In this document: positions 9,662-16,948 of the stretch, piece after piece
Layout of the letters: each line of letters opens with the position of its first letter
Position numbering within the stretch: position 1 is the first letter of the stretch
Source: Cytophagaceae bacterium
GTDB taxonomy: Bacteria; Bacteroidota; Bacteroidia; Cytophagales; UBA9547
Reading direction: 5' to 3'
DNA: 64,000 nucleotides
Assembly (NCBI GenBank): GCA_027488865.1
Contig: JAIYAU010000044.1
Coordinates: forward strand, 1-64,000
The notes under the pieces: generated by a model
Seen by the model: only the letters and a program-made list of their open reading frames with translations
What the model was told of the DNA's origin: nothing
Databases searched by the model: none
Translations under genes and position numbers: made by a program

Positions 9662-10429
9662 ATGGAAATAAAAGGAAAAACAATATTGATAACCGGTGGC
9701 GCAGCTGGTATAGGCTTTGAAGCAACAAAACAATTTTTATCCAACGGTGCAAAAGTGATTATCACCGGCAGGAACCAGCAGAAACTAGACGAAGTAAAAA
9801 GACTATACCCTGCAATTATTGCCATAAAAAGTGATGTAGCCAGCGCAGATGATGCCCAGTTGCTTTTTTATAAGATTGAAGAACTTGGAGGCATAGATAT
9901 CCTTTACAATAATGCTGGTGTTATGAGCGAACCGCAAAACTTAGGTTTAGCCAATATAAAGCATTTTGAATTTGCTAAGAATGAAATGGACATCAACTAC
10001 CTTGGTGTGATCCGCCTGAACAACCTGTTCATAGAGATGTTGAAATCAAGGAAAGAAGGCGCCATTATAAATACCTCTTCGCTTTTAAGTTATGTACCAT
10101 TAAATCTTGGCCCAACCTACTCTGCCAGCAAAGCGGCCATGCGCTTTTATACAGTGTCATTGAGAGATCATTTAAAAATACTGGGTAGTAAAGTTAAAGT
10201 ATTTGAGTTAGTACCGCCTGTAGTAGCAACAAGTATGACAGAACACGTTGAGACAAAAGGAATCTCTCCGGAAAAATTGGTAAACGCATTGATTTTCGGC
10301 ATAAAAAACAACCGTTTTACGATACGTGTCGGCATCGCCAAATTGGTTTATCTGGCCAATCGCCTGTTTCCTAAAATAGCATACAGATTGGTAAATCCTG
10401 CAGGAAATGCCAAACAACTTCAGTCCTAA
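9662..10429 (+). CDS. SDR-family oxidoreductase (DltE-like), 255 aa
   Basis: This is an NAD(P)-dependent short-chain dehydrogenase with TGGAAGIG at 11-18, NNAG at 83-86, catalytic Ser140 and YSASK (Tyr153, Lys157). The layout resembles the DltE-like SDRs. It has noticeably richer G+C codon use than the RND genes upstream, as does the following aldehyde dehydrogenase, so these two may share a separate origin. It ends 36 bases before the aldehyde dehydrogenase. A reductase paired with an aldehyde dehydrogenase suggests alcohol/aldehyde/acid interconversion; the substrate is not known. Confidence 0.88.
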   Translation: MEIKGKTILITGGAAGIGFEATKQFLSNGAKVIITGRNQQKLDEVKRLYPAIIAIKSDVASADDAQLLFYKIEELGGIDILYNNAGVMSEPQNLGLANIKHFEFAKNEMDINYLGVIRLNNLFIEMLKSRKEGAIINTSSLLSYVPLNLGPTYSASKAAMRFYTVSLRDHLKILGSKVKVFELVPPVVATSMTEHVETKGISPEKLVNALIFGIKNNRFTIRVGIAKLVYLANRLFPKIAYRLVNPAGNAKQLQS

Positions 10430-10465
10430 ACACATTTTTTCTTCACAATATAAAATTAAAAGATT

Positions 10466-11887
10466 ATGCCAACCACAAATATTTTAGAACCAACATCAGA
10501 AGAACTTTATGCCATTCTTACCAATCAACGAAGTGCTTTTTTACATGACGGCTCGCCCACACTTGAACAAAGACGAGCCGATTTGAAAAAATTTAAATTA
10601 GCAATGATTGCTAGGAGAAAAGAAATTGAAGAAGCGGTAAATACCGATTTTGGGCATCGTTCTAAGCACGAAACTGCGATTGTAGAAATTATAAGTGTCA
10701 TTGAAGGCATAAAATACCTCAGCAGTAATCTTAAAAATTTTATGAAACCCAGCAAGCGACATGTTGCATTGCACATGCGATTTGGCAATGCAAGGGTGGA
10801 GTACCAACCACTTGGTGTAGTTGGTGTCATAGCACCTTGGAATTATCCGATCAATTTATCGTTAATGCCTGTTGTTACAGCCATTGCAGCTGGAAACCGG
10901 GTAATGCTTAAGCCATCAAAGGTTACACCTGCCACTAATGCAGTAATAGCTGCAATGTTTGATGAAATTTTTCCAAAAGAGCAGGTAGCGCTTGTATATG
11001 GCGATGGAGTGGCATTCGGCAAATTGCCTTTTGACCATCTTGTTTTTACTGGCAGTACATCGGTAGGGCGAGCTGTGATGAAAGCCGCAAGCGAAAATCT
11101 CGTGCCCGTTACCCTGGAACTGGGAGGTAAATCACCTGTGATAATTTCGAAAGGGTATTCGCTGGAAAAAGCAGCGGATCGTATTGTATATGGGAAATTG
11201 CTAAGTGCTGGCCAAACCTGTATTGCACCTGATTATGCGTTGGTGCATGAGAGTGAAGTTGATGCTTTTGTTAAAGCTTTTGATAAGCATGTAAAATTGG
11301 CTTATCCTGATGGACCAACCGGAGATGATTATACCTCAATTGTAAACGACCAACAATATACCAAATTAAAGGAGTTGCTTAATGATGCCGAAGCCCATGG
11401 AGCTAAGATAATGGAAGTGGGCGTTCGTCCTGAAGATGCCTCAAAACGCCCTCATACTATGGCTCCAACTATTGTGCTGGGTGTAACAGATGAAATGCGT
11501 ATTGCAAAAGAAGAAACTTTTGGCCCTATATTACCCGTTTTTGGCTACAAATCTATTGATGATGCCATTAATTATGTAAATGCACGACCAAGACCCTTAG
11601 CACTGTATTTTTTCACAGATGATGATTCAGATAAAAGAAAGGTGCTGAGCAGAACTATATCTGGCAATGTAACCATCAATGGAACATTTTCTCACATCGC
11701 ACAAGACGATCTACCTTTTGGTGGAGTAGGTGAAAGCGGTATCGGGGCTTATCATGGCATAGAGGGTTTTCGAACACTTAGCCATGCAAAAGGAATTTAT
11801 GAACAAGGGAGGTGGAATGGTATGGATCTGCTTCATGCCCCTTTTACTAAAAATTCAGAAAGACTTATTAGTTTTTTTCTACGTTAA
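10466..11887 (+). CDS. Aldehyde dehydrogenase (coniferyl-aldehyde type), 473 aa
   Basis: This enzyme oxidises an aldehyde to the acid with NAD(P). Catalytic motifs are present: VTLELGGKSPVI with the general-base Glu, and SAGQTCIAPDY with the nucleophilic Cys. The APWNYPINL and VFTGSTSVGRAVM segments are the cofactor-binding signatures. The shorter length and the SAGQTCIAPDYALV variant resemble the coniferyl-aldehyde/fatty-aldehyde dehydrogenase subgroup rather than the 490-residue betaine-aldehyde type. It probably works with the preceding SDR. Substrate specificity is uncertain. Confidence 0.9.
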   Translation: MPTTNILEPTSEELYAILTNQRSAFLHDGSPTLEQRRADLKKFKLAMIARRKEIEEAVNTDFGHRSKHETAIVEIISVIEGIKYLSSNLKNFMKPSKRHVALHMRFGNARVEYQPLGVVGVIAPWNYPINLSLMPVVTAIAAGNRVMLKPSKVTPATNAVIAAMFDEIFPKEQVALVYGDGVAFGKLPFDHLVFTGSTSVGRAVMKAASENLVPVTLELGGKSPVIISKGYSLEKAADRIVYGKLLSAGQTCIAPDYALVHESEVDAFVKAFDKHVKLAYPDGPTGDDYTSIVNDQQYTKLKELLNDAEAHGAKIMEVGVRPEDASKRPHTMAPTIVLGVTDEMRIAKEETFGPILPVFGYKSIDDAINYVNARPRPLALYFFTDDDSDKRKVLSRTISGNVTINGTFSHIAQDDLPFGGVGESGIGAYHGIEGFRTLSHAKGIYEQGRWNGMDLLHAPFTKNSERLISFFLR

Positions 11888-11911
11888 TTTTTGCCTCATA
11901 AAAATAACAGA

Positions 11912-11965
11912 ATGAAACATTTTAAATCAATCGGCGAAATGGCAATTGAGAACAATTTGCCATAA
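11912..11965 (+). pseudogene. Remnant: first 17 codons of an AraC-type regulator
   Basis: The fragment starts MKHFKSIGEMAIENNLP and then stops. It resembles the first residues of the intact AraC-family gene at 15376 (MKHFKTITEFYTTNGFPPP), including the start context. The continuation is lost and the sequence passes directly into a DinB-like tail. I read this as the 5' end of a deleted AraC gene left by recombination. Confidence 0.6.
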
Positions 11966-12087
11966 CCTCTCCCGATAAAGAAAGTGAGTTACTTGAAAAG
12001 TTAAGCGATGACAAATCCATTCACTTTACTGTTTTTTATGAAGACATGCATTTTTCAAGAATATCAAGGTTATTTAAACTGGTATAA
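11966..12087 (+). pseudogene. Remnant: C-terminal third of a DinB-family gene
   Basis: In the frame ending at the stop at 12085-12087 the sequence reads KSIHFTVFYEDMHFSRISR and then LFKLV. This is closely similar to the end of the intact DinB gene at 9103-9555 (KNIHFILFHEDMHFSTIIR, then QLRLV). The similarity continues past the stop: both are followed by ATCAA, then TTGAAGCAATAACG. No start codon or N-terminal part remains. Together with the AraC-start fragment before it, this is a deletion scar that joined two former genes. Confidence 0.7.
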
Positions 12088-12184
12088 AGAAATATCAACA
12101 ATTTGTTGAAGCAATAACGCTAAAAAAATTGTTGCGCAGACAATTTCAATGTAGTAATCAATAATATTTAAATACCTCGATAAT

Positions 12185-12394
12185 ATGAAACAAAAAATAG
12201 CATTTGCTCTAATTATGGGAATTATAACAACAGCAGTAATCTCCTTTTCATTAATTTATTTGAATATAGGTTTCTCTGAAAAATTTTTACGGATCTGGTT
12301 AAAATCGTGGGGCGCAGCTTATTTAATTGTTATTCCAGTCATTTTGATAATCGGTCCAATAATTCAAAAACTAGTAGAAAAAATATTCAAATAA
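12185..12394 (+). CDS. DUF2798-family small membrane protein, 69 aa
   Basis: This is a short protein with two predicted membrane helices (IAFALIMGIITTAVISFSLI and WGAAYLIVIPVILIIGPII). The family signature is the Trp-Gly-x-Ala-Tyr stretch between the helices. DUF2798 proteins have no established function. It is preceded by remnants of deleted genes and followed by another, so it looks like a survivor of the rearranged segment. Confidence 0.75.
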   Translation: MKQKIAFALIMGIITTAVISFSLIYLNIGFSEKFLRIWLKSWGAAYLIVIPVILIIGPIIQKLVEKIFK

Positions 12395-12427
12395 ATTTAG
12401 TTCATTTTAATATAGAAAATATAAATT

Positions 12428-12496
12428 ATGAATGAAGTAAATATCATATCAGCAAAAAAACTCTCTTCGATGTTAGCAGAGCTAAAAGAAAACTAG
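12428..12496 (+). pseudogene. 22-codon remnant resembling a thiolase start
   Basis: The reading frame MNEVNIISAKK...ELKEN begins almost like the truncated thiolase at 13629 (MKEVYIIAAKR). Over the first 36 to 37 bases the two DNA sequences differ at only a handful of positions. After that the similarity stops and the frame closes. It is most simply the 5' scrap of a second thiolase copy; a genuine 22-residue peptide cannot be excluded. Confidence 0.4.
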
Positions 12497-12522
12497 TTAT
12501 TACAGTAAAATAAAATTTTAAT

Positions 12523-13512
12523 ATGATGAATTTAAAAACACACAATAGTAATTTAGCCTTTACTAAAATAGACTGGAAGGGCAATTCACTTAATCATAAA
12601 GGATTATATACTAACTTATTTGGTGATGATATAAAATACCTTAAGGATTTAATTGGCTGGATGAGTGCCCCCAAACCTCTTGCCTATCTTAAAAAAAATC
12701 AGGCATCACAGCTTAATTGGCAACAATTGGAGAATATAAGCGATAAAAGCACTAATTCCATTATTCCAATTGGTCATGCTGGTTTTATTATAGATTTGAA
12801 TGGCATTCGACTTTTGATTGACCCGGTTATTTCCAAAAATATATTTCTAAAGAGATTTACTAAGGTACCTTTTGAAATACCAGATTTAAACAATATAAAT
12901 TATCTATTACTTTCACATAATCACAGAGACCATATTGATAAGAAAAGTATAATTCAAGTATGTAAATACAATCCTTCAGCTATAATACTAACTGGTTTAG
13001 AAATTGAAAAATTGTTAAGAAAATGGGGCATAAAAAACGAAATTCAAGAAGCTGGATGGTATCAACAGTATAATACTACTAAAGAAGTTACTATTGACTA
13101 CCTTCCTAGTCAACATTGGTCAAGGCGCTGGTTAACGGATACAAATATCAATTTATGGGGATCCTTTATGATTACTGATAAAAAATCAAATAAGACAATT
13201 TATTTCGCGAGTGACAGTGGTTATGGACAACACTTTGCAGAATTTGGTAATAACTATAATATAGATATTGCCATGATTGGTGTTGGGGCTTATGAACCTC
13301 AATGGTTTATGAAAACACTTCATACTAGCCCCTCTGATGCTATAAAAGCATTTAAAGACCTCAAATCAAAAAAATGGATTCCTATGCACTACGGTACTTT
13401 TGACCTTAGCGATGAACCAGTTTTTTATCCCGAGCAAGTTCTAAAAGAACAACACAGCACGGAGCTTGATAATATAATTTGGATGGATATAGGTAAGCGA
13501 ATAACTATTTAG
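12523..13512 (+). CDS. MBL-fold metal-dependent hydrolase (NAPE-PLD/UlaG-like), 329 aa
   Basis: This is a metallo-beta-lactamase-fold hydrolase. The metal-binding signature is SHNHRDHID, with further ligands in SDSGYG and in PMHYGTFDL near the C-terminus. The N-terminal GHAGFIIDLNGIRLLIDPV strand and the C-terminal HYGTFDLSDEP are characteristic of the group containing N-acyl-phosphatidylethanolamine phospholipase D and UlaG-like lactonases. There is no signal peptide, so it should be cytoplasmic. The substrate cannot be deduced. Confidence 0.87.
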   Translation: MMNLKTHNSNLAFTKIDWKGNSLNHKGLYTNLFGDDIKYLKDLIGWMSAPKPLAYLKKNQASQLNWQQLENISDKSTNSIIPIGHAGFIIDLNGIRLLIDPVISKNIFLKRFTKVPFEIPDLNNINYLLLSHNHRDHIDKKSIIQVCKYNPSAIILTGLEIEKLLRKWGIKNEIQEAGWYQQYNTTKEVTIDYLPSQHWSRRWLTDTNINLWGSFMITDKKSNKTIYFASDSGYGQHFAEFGNNYNIDIAMIGVGAYEPQWFMKTLHTSPSDAIKAFKDLKSKKWIPMHYGTFDLSDEPVFYPEQVLKEQHSTELDNIIWMDIGKRITI

Positions 13513-13628
13513 TATTTGATGCATTAATAAGATCCCAATACAAGTCCCAAATTTGAGCAAGGTCTCTTGTCTCTTCAAGGATTAAAAAATTATTAAATAA
13601 AAAATTAGATAAAATAAAATTTAAACAT

Positions 13629-13934
13629 ATGAAAGAAGTATATATCATAGCAGCAAAAAGAACTCCTATAGGAGGATTCTTAGGGAGTTTATCGCACTTA
13701 TCCGCTACTGAATTAGGTGCAACAGTAATTAAAGACGTTTATTTAAACGCCGGAATTGATCCGAATAACATTGATTCTGTTTATATGGGTAATGTGTTGA
13801 GCGCGAATCTCGGACAGTCACCTGCTCGACAAAGTGCCATCTTTGCGGGTATTCCAAATAAAGGCAAATATGGTGTCGCTTCAATTTGTAATGGAGGCGG
13901 TGGGGCTTCTGCAATTGTAATTGAAAATTTATAA
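13629..13934 (+). pseudogene. Acetyl-CoA acetyltransferase (thiolase) with its middle deleted
   Basis: The first about 78 residues are a thiolase N-terminus (KEVYIIAAKRTPIGGFLG, then VYMGNVLSANLGQSPARQ and IFAGIPN). The next residues are already the thiolase C-terminus (KYGVASICNGGGGASAIVI, then ENL). A complete enzyme is about 390 residues; here only 101 remain, and the join is in frame. The acylated active-site Cys region (normally about residue 89) and the catalytic His are gone, while the C-terminal Cys loop CNGGGGA is kept. It cannot be an active thiolase. The stop lies three bases before the dihydrolipoyl dehydrogenase start. Confidence 0.88.
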
Positions 13935-13937
13935 ATC

Positions 13938-15344
13938 ATGGAAAATATATATGACATAGTCGTAATAGGGTCAGGACCCGGAGGCTACGTAGCAGCTATT
14001 AGAGCAGCACAATTAGGATACAAAACAGCAATTGTAGAAAAATATTCTACACTTGGAGGCACTTGTACAAATGTTGGGTGTATACCATCAAAAGCCTTAC
14101 TTGATAGTACCGAACATTATCATACAGCACAAACAAAATTCGATACGCATGGAATCTCCATTGAAAACCTCAAAATTAATTTTGATCAATTGATGAAGCG
14201 CAAAGCAGGTGTCGTTAATCAAAACATTTCAGGATTAAATTACCTGATGAAAAAAAACAAGATTGAAATCATTGAAGGAAAAGCTTCTTTTGTAAATAAC
14301 TCCGAAATTTCAGTCCTTAAAAACGATGGTGCAAGCCATGCGGTTAAAGGCAAATACTTCATTATTGCTACAGGCTCTAAACCATCAACTATCAAAGGTG
14401 TTGCAATTGATAAAGACCGTATTATTACTTCAACAGAGGCTTTAAAGTTAAATGAGATACCAAAATCTATGGCTATAATTGGCGGCGGTGTAATTGGTGT
14501 TGAAATGGCCTCAATATACGCTCGTATTGGTGTTAAAGTATCTATCCTAGAATACGCTGATTCTTTGATTCCTTCAATGGATAAAGAACTAGGTAAAGAA
14601 CTAAAAAAGATACTGTCTAAAAATAGTATAGAAATATTACTTAATCATAAAGTACAGTCTGCCCAAAACAATGGTTCGTCGGTAACTATCAATTATATCG
14701 ATGGTAACGATAAAAATAATGCGCTAACTGTAGATTATTGCCTAGTGGCAGTTGGTCGGAAGCCATATACAGAAGGATTAGGTCTTGAAAATACATCTAT
14801 TAAACTCGACGATAAAGGACGTATTGTAACGGATAATCATTTGAAAACTAACGAAGATAACATTTATGCAATTGGTGATGTTATAGCGGGTCCAATGTTA
14901 GCACATAAGGCGGAAGAAGAAGCTGTCTTTGTTGTAGAAACAATCAACGGCCAAAAACCTCATATTGACTATAACTTAATACCTAACGTGGTTTACACTT
15001 GGCCAGAGATTGCATCGGTAGGTTTTACTGAGGAGCAATTGAAAAAAGAAAATAGATCGTACCGAGTTGGTAAATTCCCTTTTTCCGCAAGTGGACGTGC
15101 AAGAGCTGCAATGGAATACGATGGATTTGTAAAAGTATTATCTGATACAAAATATGGTGAATTGCTTGGAGTACATATCATTGGCCCAAGAGCCGCAGAT
15201 TTAATTGCACAAGCGGTAATTGGCATGCACTACCAAACAACAGACGAAGATATGTTTCGTATTTCTTATGCTCATCCGACCTATTCAGAAGCATTAAAAG
15301 AAGCCTATTTAATCGCTTCAGGCCAAGGTGCAATAAACTTATAA
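13938..15344 (+). CDS. lpdA: Dihydrolipoyl dehydrogenase, 468 aa
   Basis: This is the FAD-dependent E3 enzyme that reoxidises dihydrolipoyl groups with NAD. Motifs are the N-terminal GSGPGGYVAAIRAAQLG, the redox disulfide GGTCTNVGCIPSKAL, the second dinucleotide fold IIGGGVIGVEMASI and the C-terminal HPTYSE with the active-site His of the partner subunit. The length is normal and the frame intact. No E1 or E2 dehydrogenase subunits are nearby, so this is an orphan copy beside the broken thiolase; the organism probably has another lpd elsewhere. Confidence 0.93.
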   Translation: MENIYDIVVIGSGPGGYVAAIRAAQLGYKTAIVEKYSTLGGTCTNVGCIPSKALLDSTEHYHTAQTKFDTHGISIENLKINFDQLMKRKAGVVNQNISGLNYLMKKNKIEIIEGKASFVNNSEISVLKNDGASHAVKGKYFIIATGSKPSTIKGVAIDKDRIITSTEALKLNEIPKSMAIIGGGVIGVEMASIYARIGVKVSILEYADSLIPSMDKELGKELKKILSKNSIEILLNHKVQSAQNNGSSVTINYIDGNDKNNALTVDYCLVAVGRKPYTEGLGLENTSIKLDDKGRIVTDNHLKTNEDNIYAIGDVIAGPMLAHKAEEEAVFVVETINGQKPHIDYNLIPNVVYTWPEIASVGFTEEQLKKENRSYRVGKFPFSASGRARAAMEYDGFVKVLSDTKYGELLGVHIIGPRAADLIAQAVIGMHYQTTDEDMFRISYAHPTYSEALKEAYLIASGQGAINL

Positions 15345-15375
15345 TGTATAGATAAAATCATCAAATAATATAAAA

Positions 15376-16272
15376 ATGAAGCATTTTAAAACAATAACTG
15401 AATTTTATACCACTAACGGATTTCCTCCACCTGAAAATCCTTTATTGGGATTAGTGACACTTGACGATATCAAAGGCATTGATTTTGCTTATAAGGAATA
15501 CACCTTGGGTTTTTATAAAATAGCCTTTAAAAAGCTTGCATCAGGAAAAATTCTGTATGGCAAGACAAAATATGACCACGAAAATGGTTCTATTTATTTT
15601 GTAAAGCCCAATCAAATTATAGAAATGAGCGATTTGGTATTTGCTGAAAAAAGCTTTATGATTTATGTTCACGAAGATTTTTTAATTAAACATCAATTAC
15701 ATACTGATATAAAAAAATATGGCTTCTTTGATTATGAAGTAAATGAAGCCTTGCATTTATCGCCAAGGGAAGAAGAAACACTTTGGGATTTGTTCTATAA
15801 ATTAAAACAAGAGTATTATAACAATCAAGATGAATTTAGTAAATCCATTATGCTGACTCATATTGACTCTATTTTAAAATATTCTCAACGCTTTTACAAG
15901 CGACAATTTTTAAATAGAGCAGTCTTATCGGGTACGACGGTTTCAAAGTTTACAGATGAGCTAACCGTTTATTTTGAAAATGGCAGTTTTCAAAAAAATG
16001 GATTACCCAGTGTAAAGTATATGGCTGAAAAATTAAGTTTATCGCCAAGATATTTAAGTGACTTATTGAAGCAAGAAACTGGTAAAACAGCATTAGAACA
16101 TATTCACATAGCATTGGTTATGGAAGCAAAAAACTTACTGATGAGTACCAACAAAACAGTTGCAGAAACGGCTTACGAATTAGGCTTTGAAAATCCACCT
16201 TATTTTTCGAGACTTTTTAAAAAAGAGGTAGGGCTGACACCAACAGAGTATAGAGACCAGTTTTTAAATTAA
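15376..16272 (+). CDS. AraC-family transcriptional regulator, 298 aa
   Basis: The C-terminal 100 residues hold the two helix-turn-helix motifs (MAEKLSLSPRYLSDLLKQET and VAETAYELGFENPPYFSRLF, ending in VGLTPTEYRDQ). The N-terminal part is a cupin-like sensor domain of the type common in Bacteroidota (MKHFKTITEFYTTNG). It is the last gene of the accessory block and may control the upstream efflux and oxidoreductase genes, by position only. The start of a paralogue survives as a scrap at 11912. Confidence 0.9.
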   Translation: MKHFKTITEFYTTNGFPPPENPLLGLVTLDDIKGIDFAYKEYTLGFYKIAFKKLASGKILYGKTKYDHENGSIYFVKPNQIIEMSDLVFAEKSFMIYVHEDFLIKHQLHTDIKKYGFFDYEVNEALHLSPREEETLWDLFYKLKQEYYNNQDEFSKSIMLTHIDSILKYSQRFYKRQFLNRAVLSGTTVSKFTDELTVYFENGSFQKNGLPSVKYMAEKLSLSPRYLSDLLKQETGKTALEHIHIALVMEAKNLLMSTNKTVAETAYELGFENPPYFSRLFKKEVGLTPTEYRDQFLN

Positions 16273-16289
16273 AAATTGGACTAGCAAAA

Positions 16290-16304
16290 AGCACTACCGC
16301 TAAC
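16290..16304 (+). repeat. Right copy of the AGCAYTACCGCTAAC motif
   Basis: AGCACTACCGCTAAC follows the AraC stop codon by 17 bases and matches the left copy (1651-1665, minus strand) at 14 of 15 positions. The stretch 16292-16305 can pair imperfectly with 16309-16324, because AACA meets TGTT at the tip and CAC meets GTG at the base. The element could therefore extrude as a hairpin. It is not a canonical integron attC core. Confidence 0.6.
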
Positions 16305-16371
16305 AAAATGTTTGCGCAATGGTGGGGTGACGTGTAAGTTCAAAGTGTTATCTTCGTTCTATTTCCTCGGT

Positions 16372-16414
16372 CTGTGGCACACAGAACGAAAAGTTAATGT
16401 CCTGTGTGCCACAG
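16372..16414. repeat. Perfect 13-bp inverted repeat
   Basis: CTGTGGCACACAG at 16372-16384 is the exact reverse complement of CTGTGTGCCACAG at 16402-16414, with a 17-base spacer. Extending both arms by three bases adds two more pairs with one mismatch. It stands between the right bracketing motif and the toxin remnant. There is no T-run after it, so it is not a typical terminator; it may be a small non-autonomous insertion. Confidence 0.65.
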
Positions 16415-16420
16415 GCCATG

Positions 16421-16549
16421 GAGGACAAAACCCCGCAGGGAGATTTAACTAAAGCAGAAAATTTAAGGAAATTGTATTTTAATATTAAAGGAGAGAAAAA
16501 TGAAAAATCAATTATTAAAAACATATACTTTAGAAGAGTTAACCGATAA
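16421..16549 (+). pseudogene. HigB-like toxin remnant, C-terminal end
   Basis: In the frame GAG GAC AAA ACC CCG the sequence reads KTPQGDLTKAENLRKLYFN and runs to a stop at 16547-16549. Phage-Gp49/HigB toxins often end with a K(T/S)PxxEIxxAxxLRxxY pattern, and this fragment lies directly before and overlapping a HigA-like antitoxin, the usual order. The N-terminal part is gone, replaced by the inverted repeat at 16372-16414. The identification rests on a short motif plus context. Confidence 0.45.
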
Positions 16550-16826
16550 ACATATTGGCAACCTTGGAACGGAAAAGCGTGAATCGTTTGAAAACGAATT
16601 GCGATTGGATTTGCTCGGCGAGGCGATTAAACAAGCCCGTTTAGAGCGCAATTTGACCCAAGAAGAACTAGGGAAATAAGTTGGTGTTAAAAAGGCTCAG
16701 ATATCTAAACTTGAAAACAGTTTAACAGACGCGAGATTTGAAACAATAATTAAAGTTTTCAAAGCTTTGAATGCCAAAATAAACTTTAATGTAGAATTAC
16801 TTAATCAAAACGTAAAATTAGCCTAA
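16500..16826 (+). pseudogene. higA: HigA/XRE-type antitoxin gene with an in-frame stop
   Basis: The 109-codon frame encodes an XRE helix-turn-helix protein (AIKQARLERNLTQEELGK, stop, VGVKKAQISKLENS, then a C-terminal sheet region ending NVKLA). The only defect is TAA at 16677-16679, inside the helix-turn-helix, at a codon where CAA (Gln) would be natural; a single C-to-T change explains it. The ribosome-binding site AAAGGAG is strong and well placed before ATG at 16500. The rest of the protein remains well conserved, so inactivation seems recent. Confidence 0.75.
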
Positions 16827-16948
16827 CTCATCAGTCATTAGTCTATTGTGGTGTGGGTATTCTAAGATTGTCTTAATTTCAGTCTCCTAGTTACCTTATC
16901 CGATTGAGATAAGCAAAAAGGGAAAAATTAGTTTTTAGATGCTTTCAC

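Noticed and set aside
16895-16913. CTTATC/GATAAG hairpin as terminator for the PepSY gene
   Set aside because: The stem is six AT-rich pairs with no T-run on the minus strand; too weak to call.
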